Assembly (NCBI GenBank): GCA_949752745.1
Contig: OX457034.1
Location: 29,369,544 to 29,433,543, forward strand
Direction of reading: 5' to 3'
Length of the DNA stretch: 64,000 nucleotides
Source of the DNA: Protula sp. h YS-2021
Taxonomy: Eukaryota; Annelida; Polychaeta; Sabellida; Serpulidae
The translations under genes were made by a program, and so were the position numbers. The notes beneath the pieces were generated by a model. The model did no database searches and was not told the DNA's origin. It saw only the letters and a list, made by a program, of their open reading frames with translations. Shown here one piece after another: positions 22,181 through 37,047 of this stretch; position 1 is the stretch's first letter, and every line of letters begins with the position of its first letter.

Positions 22181-23486
22181 AGTGAAAATGGTTAATTTGG
22201 TGGATAGGTTAAATTTTGAAAGTGGAATATCTTTAAAAGTATTGGTGATAGAGAGACGGGGATTTGACGAGGTGATATGGCGAATATGAATTATGTATGA
22301 TCCAGTAGTGTTTTTAGGCCATTCTGAGCCCTTTAAATTGCACTTTTACAAAGGCAAAGTTTTCTACAGGCGAGTGTTAAATGAATGGTTTTAAGAACAG
22401 CGAGATAGTTTTTTTATAAATAGATTTGTCTATTTCTTAGTGATTGGATGAATGATCAGATCAGTCCTGGAAAAAACTTCACAATAACTATGTAACTGTT
22501 TGATATATTTTTTTAAAGTAAACCTTTGTAACCATATACATCCTTCATGTTACCAGTTACCAATACAAATATATGTAATGTAAGAAGCTACTAAATTTCA
22601 ACTTACAATTTAGATGTTTTCAACATTTTATTTACAGTAGACTTTGTAAACCTAAATAATTAAAATGTACTTCTATTTCCAGCCGAGTGTGAGATGTGAG
22701 AAATAATTCTGGGGTTACGGTATATACCGCCAACAACTGGAAAAATAAAAATAAATCAAGGGGTAATGTCATTGAATGTGTGATTTGTTTTAAGAACTAC
22801 AAAAAGATGTATGTATTCCATAGGTAAAAATTGTAATTTATTTCTGCATACAAACAATATGTATTTGCACCAATTATCAACTCTAAAGAAATCAGGTATT
22901 ACACATATACCACCGACAAAAATGAAAATCCTGTGACTTTCTCAGTGAATTTGTGATATGGTTCAAGAGTTAGAAAGGAATGTATGTATACCTTTAGTAA
23001 AATTTGAACTTTATTTCTGGATACAAGCAATCGGTAGCTGCAACAAGTATCAACAGAAACAAATCACCAGAAAACATTGATGTAAAAATTCAAAGGTCCA
23101 GTACATAATACGGCATATCCTCGTCTCGGACATTTGTCGTTGTCATGTATCTGCGCCGTATGTCGAATTATGCTGACACAGTTGACGCCCCACTCTAGCG
23201 CTATTACTCTTATATTTATGACTTCCTTAAAATCTAAGCGGTTATTGTTGCAAGATCAAAGATTTCAATTTAGTTCGTTCGTTGCATAGACTGCACATCC
23301 TAGCTTTTATTTTAGTGTTAATGCATGTTTAACTGGCCAGTCGTTAACTGGTCAACCGTCAATGATGGATAATGGATTTACAGACATGTCTTGTTATATT
23401 TTCCATGTTGATCAAACCAACACAGGTTAAACAAGACCCAAACAGTCTGAGAAATCTGATAGATTCACAGCAGGTTATATACAAAT
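22181..23486 (+). repeat. Satellite monomer 10, short (1306 bp)
   Basis: Second of the S run; after an S-type junction. No private change noticed. Confidence 0.97.
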
Positions 23487-24792
23487 AGTGAAAATGGTTA
23501 ATTTGGTGGATAGGTTAAATTTTGAAAGTGGAATATCTTTAAAAGTATTGGTGATAGAGAGACGGGGATTTGACGAGGTGATATGGCGAATATGAATTAT
23601 GTATGATCCAGTAGTGTTTTTAGGCCATTCTGAGCCCTTTAAATTGCACTTTTACAAAGGCAAAGTTTTCTACAGGCGAGTGTTAAATGAATGGTTTTAA
23701 GAACAGCGAGATAGTTTTTTTATAAATAGATTTGTCTATTTCTTAGTGATTGGATGAATGATCAGATCAGTCCTGGAAAAAACTTCACAATAACTATGTA
23801 ACTGTTTGATATATTTTTTTAAAGTAAACCTTTGTAACCATATACATCCTTCATGTTACCAGTTACCAATACAAATATATGTAATGTAAGAAGCTACTAA
23901 ATTTCAACTTACAATTTAGATGTTTTCAACATTTTATTTACAGTAGACTTTGTAAACCTAAATAATTAAAATGTACTTCTATTTCCAGCCGAGTGTGAGA
24001 TGTGAGAAATAATTCTGGGGTTACGGTATATACCGCCAACAACTGGAAAAATAAAAATAAATCAAGGGGTAATGTCATTGAATGTGTGATTTGTTTTAAG
24101 AACTACAAAAAGATGTATGTATTCCATAGGTAAAAATTGTAATTTATTTCTGCATACAAACAATATGTATTTGCACCAATTATCAACTCTAAAGAAATCA
24201 GGTATTACACATATACCACCGACAAAAATGAAAATCCTGTGACTTTCTCAGTGAATTTGTGATATGGTTCAAGAGTTAGAAAGGAATGTATGTATACCTT
24301 TAGTAAAATTTGAACTTTATTTCTGGATACAAGCAATCGGTAGCTGCAACAAGTATCAACAGAAACAAATCACCAGAAAACATTGATGTAAAAATTCAAA
24401 GGTCCAGTACATAATACGGCATATCCTCGTCTCGGACATTTGTCGTTGTCATGTATCTGCGCCGTATGTCGAATTATGCTGACACAGTTGACGCCCCACT
24501 CTAGCGCTATTACTCTTATATTTATGACTTCCTTAAAATCTAAGCGGTTATTGTTGCAAGATCAAAGATTTCAATTTAGTTCGTTCGTTGCATAGACTGC
24601 ACATCCTAGCTTTTATTTTAGTGTTAATGCATGTTTAACTGGCCAGTCGTTAACTGGTCAACCGTCAATGATGGATAATGGATTTACAGACATGTCTTGT
24701 TATATTTTCCATGTTGATCAAACCAACACAGGTTAAACAAGACCCAAACAGTCTGAGAAATCTGATAGATTCACAGCAGGTTATATACAAAT
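23487..24792 (+). repeat. Satellite monomer 11, short (1306 bp)
   Basis: Third of the S run. No private change noticed. Confidence 0.97.
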
Positions 24793-26098
24793 AGTGAAAA
24801 TGGTTAATTTGGTGGATAGGTTAAATTTTGAAAGTGGAATATCTTTAAAAGTATTGGTGATAGAGAGACGGGGATTTGACGAGGTGATATGGCGAATATG
24901 AATTATGTATGATCCAGTAGTGTTTTTAGGCCATTCTGAGCCCTTTAAATTGCACTTTTACAAAGGCAAAGTTTTCTACAGGCGAGTGTTAAATGAATGG
25001 TTTTAAGAACAGCGAGATAGTTTTTTTATAAATAGATTTGTCTATTTCTTAGTGATTGGATGAATGATCAGATCAGTCCTGGAAAAAACTTCACAATAAC
25101 TATGTAACTGTTTGATATATTTTTTTAAAGTAAACCTTTGTAACCATATACATCCTTCATGTTACCAGTTACCAATACAAATATATGTAATGTAAGAAGC
25201 TACTAAATTTCAACTTACAATTTAGATGTTTTCAACATTTTATTTACAGTAGACTTTGTAAACCTAAATAATTAAAATGTACTTCTATTTCCAGCCGAGT
25301 GTGAGATGTGAGAAATAATTCTGGGGTTACGGTATATACCGCCAACAACTGGAAAAATAAAAATAAATCAAGGGGTAATGTCATTGAATGTGTGATTTGT
25401 TTTAAGAACTACAAAAAGATGTATGTATTCCATAGGTAAAAATTGTAATTTATTTCTGCATACAAACAATATGTATTTGCACCAATTATCAACTCTAAAG
25501 AAATCAGGTATTACACATATACCACCGACAAAAATGAAAATCCTGTGACTTTCTCAGTGAATTTGTGATATGGTTCAAGAGTTAGAAAGGAATGTATGTA
25601 TACCTTTAGTAAAATTTGAACTTTATTTCTGGATACAAGCAATCGGTAGCTGCAACAAGTATCAACAGAAACAAATCACCAGAAAACATTGATGTAAAAA
25701 TTCAAAGGTCCAGTACATAATACGGCATATCCTCGTCTCGGACATTTGTCGTTGTCATGTATCTGCGCCGTATGTCGAATTATGCTGACACAGTTGACGC
25801 CCCACTCTAGCGCTATTACTCTTATATTTATGACTTCCTTAAAATCTAAGCGGTTATTGTTGCAAGATCAAAGATTTCAATTTAGTTCGTTCGTTGCATA
25901 GACTGCACATCCTAGCTTTTATTTTAGTGTTAATGCATGTTTAACTGGCCAGTCGTTAACTGGTCAACCGTCAATGATGGATAATGGATTTACAGACATG
26001 TCTTGTTATATTTTCCATGTTGATCAAACCAACACAGGTTAAACAAGACCCAAACAGTCTGAGAAATCTGATAGATTCACAGCAGGTTATATACAAAT
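24793..26098 (+). repeat. Satellite monomer 12, short (1306 bp)
   Basis: Fourth of the S run. No private change noticed. Confidence 0.97.
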
Positions 26099-27404
26099 AG
26101 TGAAAATGGTTAATTTGGTGGATAGGTTAAATTTCGAAAGTGGAATATCTTTAAAAGTATTGGTGATAGAGAGACGGGGATTTGACGAGGTGATATGGCG
26201 AATATGAATTATGTATGATCCAGTAGTGTTTTTAGGCCATTCTGAGCCCTTTAAATTGCACTTTTACAAAGGCAAAGTTTTCTACAGGCGAGTGTTAAAT
26301 GAATGGTTTTAAGAACAGCGAGATAGTTTTTTTATAAATAGATTTGTCTATTTCTTAGTGATTGGATGAATGATCAGATCAGTCCTGGAAAAAACTTCAC
26401 AATAACTATGTAACTGTTTGATATATTTTTTTAAAGTAAACCTTTGTAACCATATACATCCTTCATGTTACCAGTTACCAATACAAATATATGTAATGTA
26501 AGAAGCTACTAAATTTCAACTTACAATTTAGATGTTTTCAACATTTTATTTACAGTAGACTTTGTAAACCTAAATAATTAAAATGTACTTCTATTTCCAG
26601 CCGAGTGTGAGATGTGAGAAATAATTCTGGGGTTACGGTATATACCGCCAACAACTGGAAAAATAAAAATAAATCAAGGGGTAATGTCATTGAATGTGTG
26701 ATTTGTTTTAAGAACTACAAAAAGATGTATGTATTCCATAGGTAAAAATTGTAATTTATTTCTGCATACAAACAATATGTATTTGCACCAATTATCAACT
26801 CTAAAGAAATCAGGTATTACACATATACCACCGACAAAAATGAAAATCCTGTGACTTTCTCAGTGAATTTGTGATATGGTTCAAGAGTTAGAAAGGAATG
26901 TATGTATACCTTTAGTAAAATTTGAACTTTATTTCTGGATACAAGCAATCGGTAGCTGCAACAAGTATCAACAGAAACAAATCACCAGAAAACATTGATG
27001 TAAAAATTCAAAGGTCCAGTACATAATACGGCATATCCTCGTCTCGGACATTTGTCGTTGTCATGTATCTGCGCCGTATGTCGAATTATGCTGACACAGT
27101 TGACGCCCCACTCTAGCGCTATTACTCTTATATTTATGACTTCCTTAAAATCTAAGCGGTTATTGTTGCAAGATCAAAGATTTCAATTTAGTTCGTTCGT
27201 TGCATAGACTGCACATCCTAGCTTTTATTTTAGTGTTAATGCATGTTTAACTGGCCAGTCGTTAACTGGTCAACCGTCAATGATGGATAATGGATTTACA
27301 GACATGTCTTGTTATATTTTCCATGTTGATCAAACCAACACAGGTTAAACAAGACCCAAACAGTCTGAGAAATCTGATAGATTCACAGCAGGTTATATAC
27401 AAAT
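26099..27404 (+). repeat. Satellite monomer 13, short (1306 bp)
   Basis: Fifth of the S run; private C at 26135. Confidence 0.97.
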
Positions 27405-28710
27405 AGTGAAAATGGTTAATTTGGTGGATAGGTTAAATTTTGAAAGTGGAATATCTTTAAAAGTATTGGTGATAGAGAGACGGGGATTTGACGAGGTGAT
27501 ATGGCGAATATGAATTATGTATGATCCAGTAGTGTTTTTAGGCCATTCTGAGCCCTTTAAATTGCACTTTTACAAAGGCAAAGTTTTCTACAGGCGAGTG
27601 TTAAATGAATGGTTTTAAGAACAGCGAGATAGTTTTTTTATAAATAGATTTGTCTATTTCTTAGTGATTGGATGAATGATCAGATCAGTCCTGGAAAAAA
27701 CTTCACAATAACTATGTAACTGTTTGATATATTTTTTTAAAGTAAACCTTTGTAACCATATACATCCTTCATGTTACCAGTTACCAATACAAATATATGT
27801 AATGTAAGAAGCTACTAAATTTCAACTTACAATTTAGATGTTTTCAACATTTTATTTACAGTAGACTTTGTAAACCTAAATAATTAAAATGTACTTCTAT
27901 TTCCAGCCGAGTGTGAGATGTGAGAAATAATTCTGGGGTTACGGTATATACCGCCAACAACTGGAAAAATAAAAATAAATCAAGGGGTAATGTCATTGAA
28001 TGTGTGATTTGTTTTAAGAACTACAAAAAGATGTATGTATTCCATAGGTAAAAATTGTAATTTATTTCTGCATACAAACAATATGTATTTGCACCAATTA
28101 TCAACTCTAAAGAAATCAGGTATTACACATATACCACCGACAAAAATGAAAATCCTGTGACTTTCTCAGTGAATTTGTGATATGGTTCAAGAGTTAGAAA
28201 GGAATGTATGTATACCTTTAGTAAAATTTGAACTTTATTTCTGGATACAAGCAATCGGTAGCTGCAACAAGTATCAACAGAAACAAATCACCAGAAAACA
28301 TTGATGTAAAAATTCAAAGGTCCAGTACATAATACGGCATATCCTCGTCTCGGACATTTGTCGTTGTCATGTATCTGCGCCGTATGTCGAATTATGCTGA
28401 CACAGTTGACGCCCCACTCTAGCGCTATTACTCTTATATTTATGACTTCCTTAAAATCTAAGCGGTTATTGTTGCAAGATCAAAGATTTCAATTTAGTTC
28501 GTTCGTTGCATAGACTGCACATCCTAGCTTTTATTTTAGTGTTAATGCATGTTTAACTGGCCAGTCGTTAACTGGTCAACCGTCAATGATGGATAATGGA
28601 TTTACAGACATGTCTTGTTATATTTTCCATGTTGATCAAACCAACACAGGTTAAACAAGACCCAAACAGTCTGAGAAATCTGATAGATTCACAGCAGGTT
28701 ATATACAAAT
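27405..28710 (+). repeat. Satellite monomer 14, short (1306 bp)
   Basis: Last of the six-S run. Confidence 0.97.
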
Positions 28711-30058
28711 AGTGAAAATGGTTAATTTGGTGGATAGGTTAAATTTTGAAAGTGGAATATCTTTAAAAGTATTGGTGATAGAGAGACGGGGATTTGACGA
28801 GGTGATATGGCGAATATGAATTATGTATGATCCAGTAGTGTTTTTAGGCCATTCTGAGCCCTTTAAATTGCACTTTTACAAAGGCAAAGTTTTCTACAGG
28901 CGAGTGTTAAATGAATGGTTTTAAGAACAGCGAGATAGTTTTTTTATAAATAGATTTGTCTATTTCTTAGTGATTGGATGAATGATCAGATCAGTCCTGG
29001 AAAAAACTTCACAATAACTATGTAACTGTTTGATATATTTTTTTAAAGTAAACCTTTGTAACCATATACATCCTTCATGTTACCAGTTACCAATACAAAT
29101 ATATGTAATGTAAGAAGCTACTAAATTTCAACTTACAATTTAGATGTTTTCAACATTTTATTTACAGTAGACTTTGTAAACCTAAATAATTAAAATGTAC
29201 TTCTATTTCCAGCCGAGTGTGAGATGTGAGAAATAATTCTGGGGTTACGGTATATACCGCCAACAACTGGAAAAATAAAAATAAATCAAGGGGTAATGTC
29301 ATTGAATGTGTGATTTGTTTTAAGAACTACAAAAAGATGTATGTATTCCATAGGTAAAAATTGTAATTTATTTCTGCATACAAACAATATGTATTTGCAC
29401 CAATTATCAACTCTAAAGAAATCAGGTATTACACATATACCACCGACAAAAATGAAAATCCTGTGACTTTCTCAGTGAATTTGTGATATGGTTCAAGAGT
29501 TAGAAAGGAATGTATGTATACCTTTAGTAAAATTTGAACTTTATTTCTGGATACAAGCAATCGGTAGCTGCAACAAGTATCAACAGAAACAAATCACCAG
29601 AAAACATTGATGTAAAAATTCAAAGGTCCAGTACATAATACGGCATATCCTCGTCTCGGACATTTGTCGTTGTCATGTATCTGCGCCGTATGTCGAATTA
29701 TGCTGACACAGTTGACGCCCCACTCTAGCGCTATTACTCTTATATTTATGACTTCCTTAAAATCTAAGCGGTTATTGTTGCAAGATCAAAGATTTCAATT
29801 TAGTTCGTTCGTTGCATAGACTGCACATCCTAGCTTTTATTTTAGTGTTAATGCATGTTTAACTGGCCAGTCGTTAACTGGTCAACCGTCAATGATGGAT
29901 AATGGATTTACAGACATGTCTTGTTATATTTTCCATGTTGATCAAACCAACACAGGTTAAACAAGACCCAAACAGTCTGAGAAATCTGATAGATTCACAG
30001 CAGGTTATATACAATTCCAGTGACATTGAAAAATGGTGTGTAAAATTACTGATAGAGA

Positions 30059-30383
30059 ATTGAATTGGATAGAGCATTGGTTCGGTAAGCCGAAGGTCCC
30101 GAGTTCGACTCCAGCTCGGGGCGGCATGCAGGGAATTGACATTTGCTCAAATTGCCTTGGCTAAGCAAATACAGTAGATAAGATCACCTATGAAGGAATT
30201 TAAAGTTGACGCCCACTTAGCGTTTCAGCCATCCCTTAAAAAACATTTTAGAAAGAAGTTAGTTTGGGCATCGTCCAATGACTTTCTTTATTTGAGTTGC
30301 CAAAGTCAATAAAATTATTTATTTTTAAACGATCAAAAGTTTCAGGGAGTGAACTCTGTAAAAAAAAAAAAAAAAAAAAAAAA
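30059..30383 (+). mobile_element. tRNA-derived SINE, monomer 15
   Basis: Tail A24 (30360-30383). Confidence 0.6.
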
Positions 30384-30646
30384 CATAGGTTTTGCCTGTA
30401 ACACTTTGGTCCCTTTTTATTCTATATTGATATTGAATGTTTCAAGTCAAACCGTAAACAAGAAGAAACAAGTGTAAGCAACGCCTGTTTTGAAAGATTT
30501 ACAATGCAGCAATAAATGTTGCAATCACTCACTTTTTCCCACACCACAATCCAATTCAGATGGGAAGGTATGTAGTTTATAAACAGGCTCGAGCATCCAT
30601 ACAGATAGTGCTGTGCAGGTTATGGCAGTAATACAGTTGGCTGAAA

Positions 30647-30851
30647 GTTGGCTCGGGAGTGCGAGGGCGTAAGCGTTCCGGTGTTCTTCGGGACCCGGTG
30701 GATCGAGCTGGAACTCGGCTGTAGAAAGGCGAAAGGCGGCGTAAAACCCGCCCGGTATGCCGAAGCCCCGCCACTGACCAATGCACACTGTGGTTGATCA
30801 TTGACGGTGGCTGGGGTGGCCGTATATACGTCAGGCTTCTGGCAGCAAGCC
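30647..30851 (+). promoter_or_regulatory. CpG-dense promoter-like block, monomer 15
   Basis: Consensus form; CCAAT at 30778-30782. Confidence 0.35.
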
Positions 30852-33155
30852 ATAATATATATCCTGCACTGCACGCTTCACTTTTTGTTTTTTTTTACCT
30901 TTGATTATGTTTTATTTTATCCAAGAGGTAGGTTATTGTTTCTACTTCATACAAAACTTATGCAAGATTTAATCATATTTTATTGCTGGTGCATGCACAT
31001 AGAAGGCTCTAGAATATGCACAACAGTATTCCACACTCCTCTAGTATCGCTTGTTCAATGCTCTTTCAATCCAACTGGACAATCAAAAGCTGTGCGTCTC
31101 ACACTTCTTGATCTCTCTCACACTGCTTGATCTCTTCAATCATGGCATTCTACCTACGTCAGTTGCAGAGTTACTTCGGGATTGAAGGCACAGAGTACGA
31201 TCGTTGTACCTTACTAAGATCGAGGATGTATATTCAGACACCGTAATATCATACTGAATTTTACTTCAGGTTTTAAACAAATATTAAGTAGTCTTAAAAC
31301 TGTTTGATTTTACATACACCGTTTATAAGAGAATGACATTGAAGCATTAACTTTGGCCATTTTTTCTATCTTAAACCATTTCAAAGAGAATAAAATACTC
31401 AGACAAAAGTACAGATGCTCAATAATCTTTCAGATCAAGGCAGATCGATGAACTTTCTAAAATACATAAACCTATTTTATTGCTAAACATTAAAATATCT
31501 GCAATAAAGAAAATTTTAATGGTTATAAAAGTAAGATTGTAATGTGTGGATAAGTTTGTACAGTGTAGCTAAAGTGAAAAGGTGGTAGTAGAATTTGCAA
31601 AGTGGGGATACCTGCTTGACCTCTTCCGAGGATCATAATTTTAAAACTGATCTATGTGAAAATAAAAGAAGAAAGTTAATTTTCCTTGGAAAATAATAAA
31701 AAGTCAAATATATTGTACTTGCGATTGAAGAAAAATGGGCACGGTTGGGGAGAGGAAGAGCAAAGGAAGACGGATGTATGTAAATGTCTTGAGTAATAAT
31801 GTGAAATAGTGAAAGTGGTTAATTTGGTGGATAGGTTAAATTTTGAAAGTGGAATATCTTTAAAAGTATTGGTGATAGAGAGACGGGGATTTGACGAGGT
31901 GATATGGCGAATATGAATTATGTATGATCCAGTAGTGTTTTTAGGCCATTCTGAGCCCTTTAAATTGCACTTTTACAAAGGCAAAGTTTTCTACAGGCGA
32001 GTGTTAAATGAATGGTTTTAAGAACAGCGAGATAGTTTTTTTATAAATAGATTTGTCTATTTCTTAGTGATTGGATGAATGATCAGATCAGTCCTGGAAA
32101 AAACTTCACAATAACTATGTAACTGTTTGATATATTTTTTTAAAGTAAACCTTTGTAACCATATACATCCTTCATGTTACCAGTTACCAATACAAATATA
32201 TGTAATGTAAGAAGCTACTAAATTTCAACTTACAATTTAGATGTTTTCAACATTTTATTTACAGTAGACTTTGTAAAACTAAATAATTAAAATGTACTTC
32301 TATTTCCAGCCGAGTGTGAGATGTGAGAAATAATTCTGGGGTTACGGTATATACCGCCAACAACTGGAAAAATAAAAATAAATCAAGGGGTAATGTCATT
32401 GAATGTGTGATTTGTTTTAAGAACTACAAAAAGATGTATGTATTCCATAGGTAAAAATTGTAATTTATTTCTGCATACAAACAATATGTATTTGCACCAA
32501 TTATCAACTCTAAAGAAATCAGGTATTACACATATACCACCGACAAAAATGAAAATCCTGTGACTTTCTCAGTGAATTTGTGATATGGTTCAAGAGTTAG
32601 AAAGGAATGTATGTATACCTTTAGTAAAATTTGAACTTTATTTCTGGATACAAGCAATCGGTAGCTGCAACAAGTATCAACAGAAACAAATCACCAGAAA
32701 ACATTGATGTAAAAATTCAAAGGTCCAGTACATAATACGGCATATCCTCGTCTCGGACATTTGTCGTTGTCATGTATCTGCGCCGTATGTCGAATTATGC
32801 TGACACAGTTGACGCCCCACTCTAGCGCTATTACTCTTATATTTATGACTTCCTTAAAATCTAAGCGGTTATTGTTGCAAGATCAAAGATTTCAATTTAG
32901 TTCGTTCGTTGCATAGACTGCACATCCTAGCTTTTATTTTAGTGTTAATGCATGTTTAACTGGCCAGTCGTTAACTGGTCAACCGTCAATGATGGATAAT
33001 GGATTTACAGACATGTCTTGTTATATTTTCCATGTTGATCAAACCAACACAGGTTAAACAAGACCCAAACAGTCTGAGAAATCTGATAGATTCACAGCAG
33101 GTTATATACAATTCCAGTGACATTGAAAAATGGTGTGTAAAATTACTGATAGAGA

Positions 33156-33482
33156 ATTGAATTGGATAGAGCATTGGTTCGGTAAGCCGAAGGTCCCGAG
33201 TTCGACTCCAGCTCGGGGCGGCATGCAGGGAATTGACATTTGCTCAAATTGCCTTGGCTAAGCAAATACAGTAGATAAGATCACCTATGAAGGAATTTAA
33301 AGTTGACGCCCACTTAGCGTTTCAGCCATCCCTTAAAAAACATTTTAGAAAGAAGTTAGTTTGGGCATCGTCCAATGACTTTCTTTATTTGAGTTGCCAA
33401 AGTCAATAAAATTATTTATTTTTAAACGATCAAAAGTTTCAGGGAGTGAACTCTGTAAAAAAAAAAAAAAAAAAAAAAAAAA
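33156..33482 (+). mobile_element. tRNA-derived SINE, monomer 16
   Basis: Tail A26 (33457-33482). Confidence 0.6.
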
Positions 33483-33745
33483 CATAGGTTTTGCCTGTAA
33501 CACTTTGGTCCCTTTTTATTCTATATTGATATTGAATGTTTCAAGTCAAACCGTAAACAAGAAGAAAAAAGTGTAAGCAACGCCTGTTTTGAAAGATTTA
33601 CAATGCAGCAATAAATGTTGCAATCACTCACTTTTTCCCACACCACAATCCAATTCAGATGGGAAGGTATGTAGTTTATAAACAGGCTCGAGCATCCATA
33701 CAGATAGTGCTGTGCAGGTTATGGCAGTAATACAGTTGGCTGAAA

Positions 33746-33950
33746 GTTGGCTCGGGAGTGCGAGGGCGTAAGCGTTCCGGTGTTCTTCGGGACCCGGTGG
33801 ATCGAGCTGGAACTCGGCTGTAGAAAGGCGAAAGGCGGCGTAAAACCCGCCCGGTATGCCGAAGCCCCGCCACTGACCAATGCACACTGTGGTTGATCAT
33901 TGACGGTGGCTGGGGTGGCCGTATATACGTCAGGCTTCTGGCAGCAAGCC
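33746..33950 (+). promoter_or_regulatory. CpG-dense promoter-like block, monomer 16
   Basis: Consensus form, followed by the longer T10 tract. Confidence 0.35.
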
Positions 33951-36255
33951 ATAATATATATCCTGCACTGCACGCTTCACTTTTTGTTTTTTTTTTACCT
34001 TTGATTATGTTTTATTTTATCCAAGAGGTAGGTTATTGTTTCTACTTCATACAAAACTTATGCAAGATTTAATCATATTTTATTGCTGGTGCATGCACAT
34101 AGAAGGCTCTAGAATATGCACAACAGTATTCCACACTCCTCTAGTATCGCTTGTTCAATGCTCTTTCAATCCAACTGGACAATCAAAAGCTGTGCGTCTC
34201 ACACTTCTTGATCTCTCTCACACTGCTTGATCTCTTCAATCATGGCATTCTACCTACGTCAGTTGCAGAGTTACTTCGGGATTGAAGGCACAGAGTACGA
34301 TCGTTGTACCTTACTAAGATCGAGGATGTATATTCAGACACCGTAATATCATACTGAATTTTACTTCAGGTTTTAAACAAATATTAAGTAGTCTTAAAAC
34401 TGTTTGATTTTACATACACCGTTTATAAGAGAATGACATTGAAGCATTAACTTTGGCCATTTTTTCTATCTTAAACCATTTCAAAGAGAATAAAATACTC
34501 AGACAAAAGTACAGATGCTCAATAATCTTTCAGATCAAGGCAGATCGATGAACTTTCTAAAATACATAAACCTATTTTATTGCTAAACATTAAAATATCT
34601 GCAATAAAGAAAATTTTAATGGTTATAAAAGTAAGATTGTAATGTGTGGATAAGTTTGTACAGTGTAGCTAAAGTGAAAAGGTGGTAGTAGAATTTGCAA
34701 AGTGGGGATACCTGCTTGACCTCTTCCGAGGATCATAATTTTAAAACTGATCTATGTGAAAATAAAAGAAGAAAGTTAATTTTCCTTGGAAAATAATAAA
34801 AAGTCAAATATATTGTACTTGCGATTGAAGAAAAATGGGCACGGTTGGGGAGAGGAAGAGCAAAGGAAGATGGATGTATGTAAATGTCTTGAGTAATAAT
34901 GTGAAATAGTGAAAGTGGTTAATTTGGTGGATAGGTTAAATTTTGAAAGTGGAATATCTTTAAAAGTATTGGTGATAGAGAGACGGGGATTTGACGAGGT
35001 GATATGGCGAATATGAATTATGTATGATCCAGTAGTGTTTTTAGGCCATTCTGAGCCCTTTAAATTGCACTTTTACAAAGGCAAAGTTTTCTACAGGCGA
35101 GTGTTAAATGAATGGTTTTAAGAACAGCGAGATAGTTTTTTTATAAATAGATTTGTCTATTTCTTAGTGATTGGATGAATGATCAGATCAGTCCTGGAAA
35201 AAACTTCACAATAACTATGTAACTGTTTGATATATTTTTTTAAAGTAAACCTTTGTAACCATATACATCCTTCATGTTACCAGTTACCAATACAAATATA
35301 TGTAATGTAAGAAGCTACTAAATTTCAACTTACAATTTAGATGTTTTCAACATTTTATTTACAGTAGACTTTGTAAACCTAAATAATTAAAATGTACTTC
35401 TATTTCCAGCCGAGTGTGAGATGTGAGAAATAATTCTGGGGTTACGGTATATACCGCCAACAACTGGAAAAATAAAAATAAATCAAGGGGTAATGTCATT
35501 GAATGTGTGATTTGTTTTAAGAACTACAAAAAGATGTATGTATTCCATAGGTAAAAATTGTAATTTATTTCTGCATACAAACAATATGTATTTGCACCAA
35601 TTATCAACTCTAAAGAAATCAGGTATTACACATATACCACCGACAAAAATGAAAATCCTGTGACTTTCTCAGTGAATTTGTGATATGGTTCAAGAGTTAG
35701 AAAGGAATGTATGTATACCTTTAGTAAAATTTGAACTTTATTTCTGGATACAAGCAATCGGTAGCTGCAACAAGTATCAACAGAAACAAATCACCAGAAA
35801 ACATTGATGTAAAAATTCAAAGGTCCAGTACATAATACGGCATATCCTCGTCTCGGACATTTGTCGTTGTCATGTATCTGCGCCGTATGTCGAATTATGC
35901 TGACACAGTTGACGCCCCACTCTAGCGCTATTACTCTTATATTTATGACTTCCTTAAAATCTAAGCGGTTATTGTTGCAAGATCAAAGATTTCAATTTAG
36001 TTCGTTCGTTGCATAGACTGCACATCCTAGCTTTTATTTTAGTGTTAATGCATGTTTAACTGGCCAGTCGTTAACTGGTCAACCGTCAATGATGGATAAT
36101 GGATTTACAGACATGTCTTGTTATATTTTCCATGTTGATCAAACCAACACAGGTTAAACAAGACCCAAACAGTCTGAGAAATCTGATAGATTCACAGCAG
36201 GTTATATACAATTCCAGTGACATTGAAAAATGGTGTGTAAAATTACTGATAGAGA

Positions 36256-36579
36256 ATTGAATTGGATAGAGCATTGGTTCGGTAAGCCGAAGGTCCCGAG
36301 TTCGACTCCAGCTCGGGGCGGCATGCAGGGAATTGACATTTGCTCAAATTGCCTTGGCTAAGCAAATACAGTAGATAAGATCACCTATGAAGGAATTTAA
36401 AGTTGACGCCCACTTAGCGTTTCAGCCATCCCTTAAAAAACATTTTAGAAAGAAGTTAGTTTGGGCATCGTCCAATGACTTTCTTTATTTGAGTTGCCAA
36501 AGTCAATAAAATTATTTATTTTTAAACGATCAAAAGTTTCAGGGAGTGAACTCTGTAAAAAAAAAAAAAAAAAAAAAAA
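36256..36579 (+). mobile_element. tRNA-derived SINE, monomer 17
   Basis: Tail A23 (36557-36579). Confidence 0.6.
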
Positions 36580-36842
36580 CATAGGTTTTGCCTGTAACAC
36601 TTTGGTCCCTTTTTATTCTATATTGATATTGAATGTTTCAAGTCAAACCGTAAACAAGAAGAAACAAGTGTAAGCAACGCCTGTTTTGAAAGATTTACAA
36701 TGCAGCAATAAATGTTGCAATCACTCACTTTTTCCCACACCACAATCCAATTCAGATGGGAAGGTATGTAGTTTATAAACAGGCTCGAGCATCCATACAG
36801 ATAGTGCTGTGCAGGTTATGGCAGTAATACAGTTGGCTGAAA

Positions 36843-37047
36843 GTTGGCTCGGGAGTGCGAGGGCGTAAGCGTTCCGGTGTTCTTCGGGACCCGGTGGATC
36901 GAGCTGGAACTCGGCTGTAGAAAGGCGAAAGGCGGCGTAAAACCCGCCCGGTATGCCGAAGCCCCGCCACTGACCAATGCACACTGTGGTTGATCATTGA
37001 CGGTGGCTGGGGTGGCCGTATATACGTCAGGCTTCTGGCAGCAAGCC
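36843..37047 (+). promoter_or_regulatory. CpG-dense promoter-like block, monomer 17
   Basis: Consensus form. Confidence 0.35.

Larger units (their letters stand above)
28711..31807 (+). repeat. Satellite monomer 15, long (3097 bp)
   Basis: First of nine consecutive L monomers; after an S-type junction. SINE tail A24. C at 31771 is shared only with monomer 1. Confidence 0.97.
31808..34907 (+). repeat. Satellite monomer 16, long (3100 bp)
   Basis: The longest monomer: SINE tail A26 plus a T10 tract. A at 33568 (shared with monomers 1, 20 and 26); private A at 32278. Confidence 0.97.

Noticed and set aside
33394..33576. 60-codon lysine-run frame through the SINE tail
   Set aside because: Exists only when the poly(A) length happens to keep frame (monomers 16, 20, 21); a homopolymer artefact.
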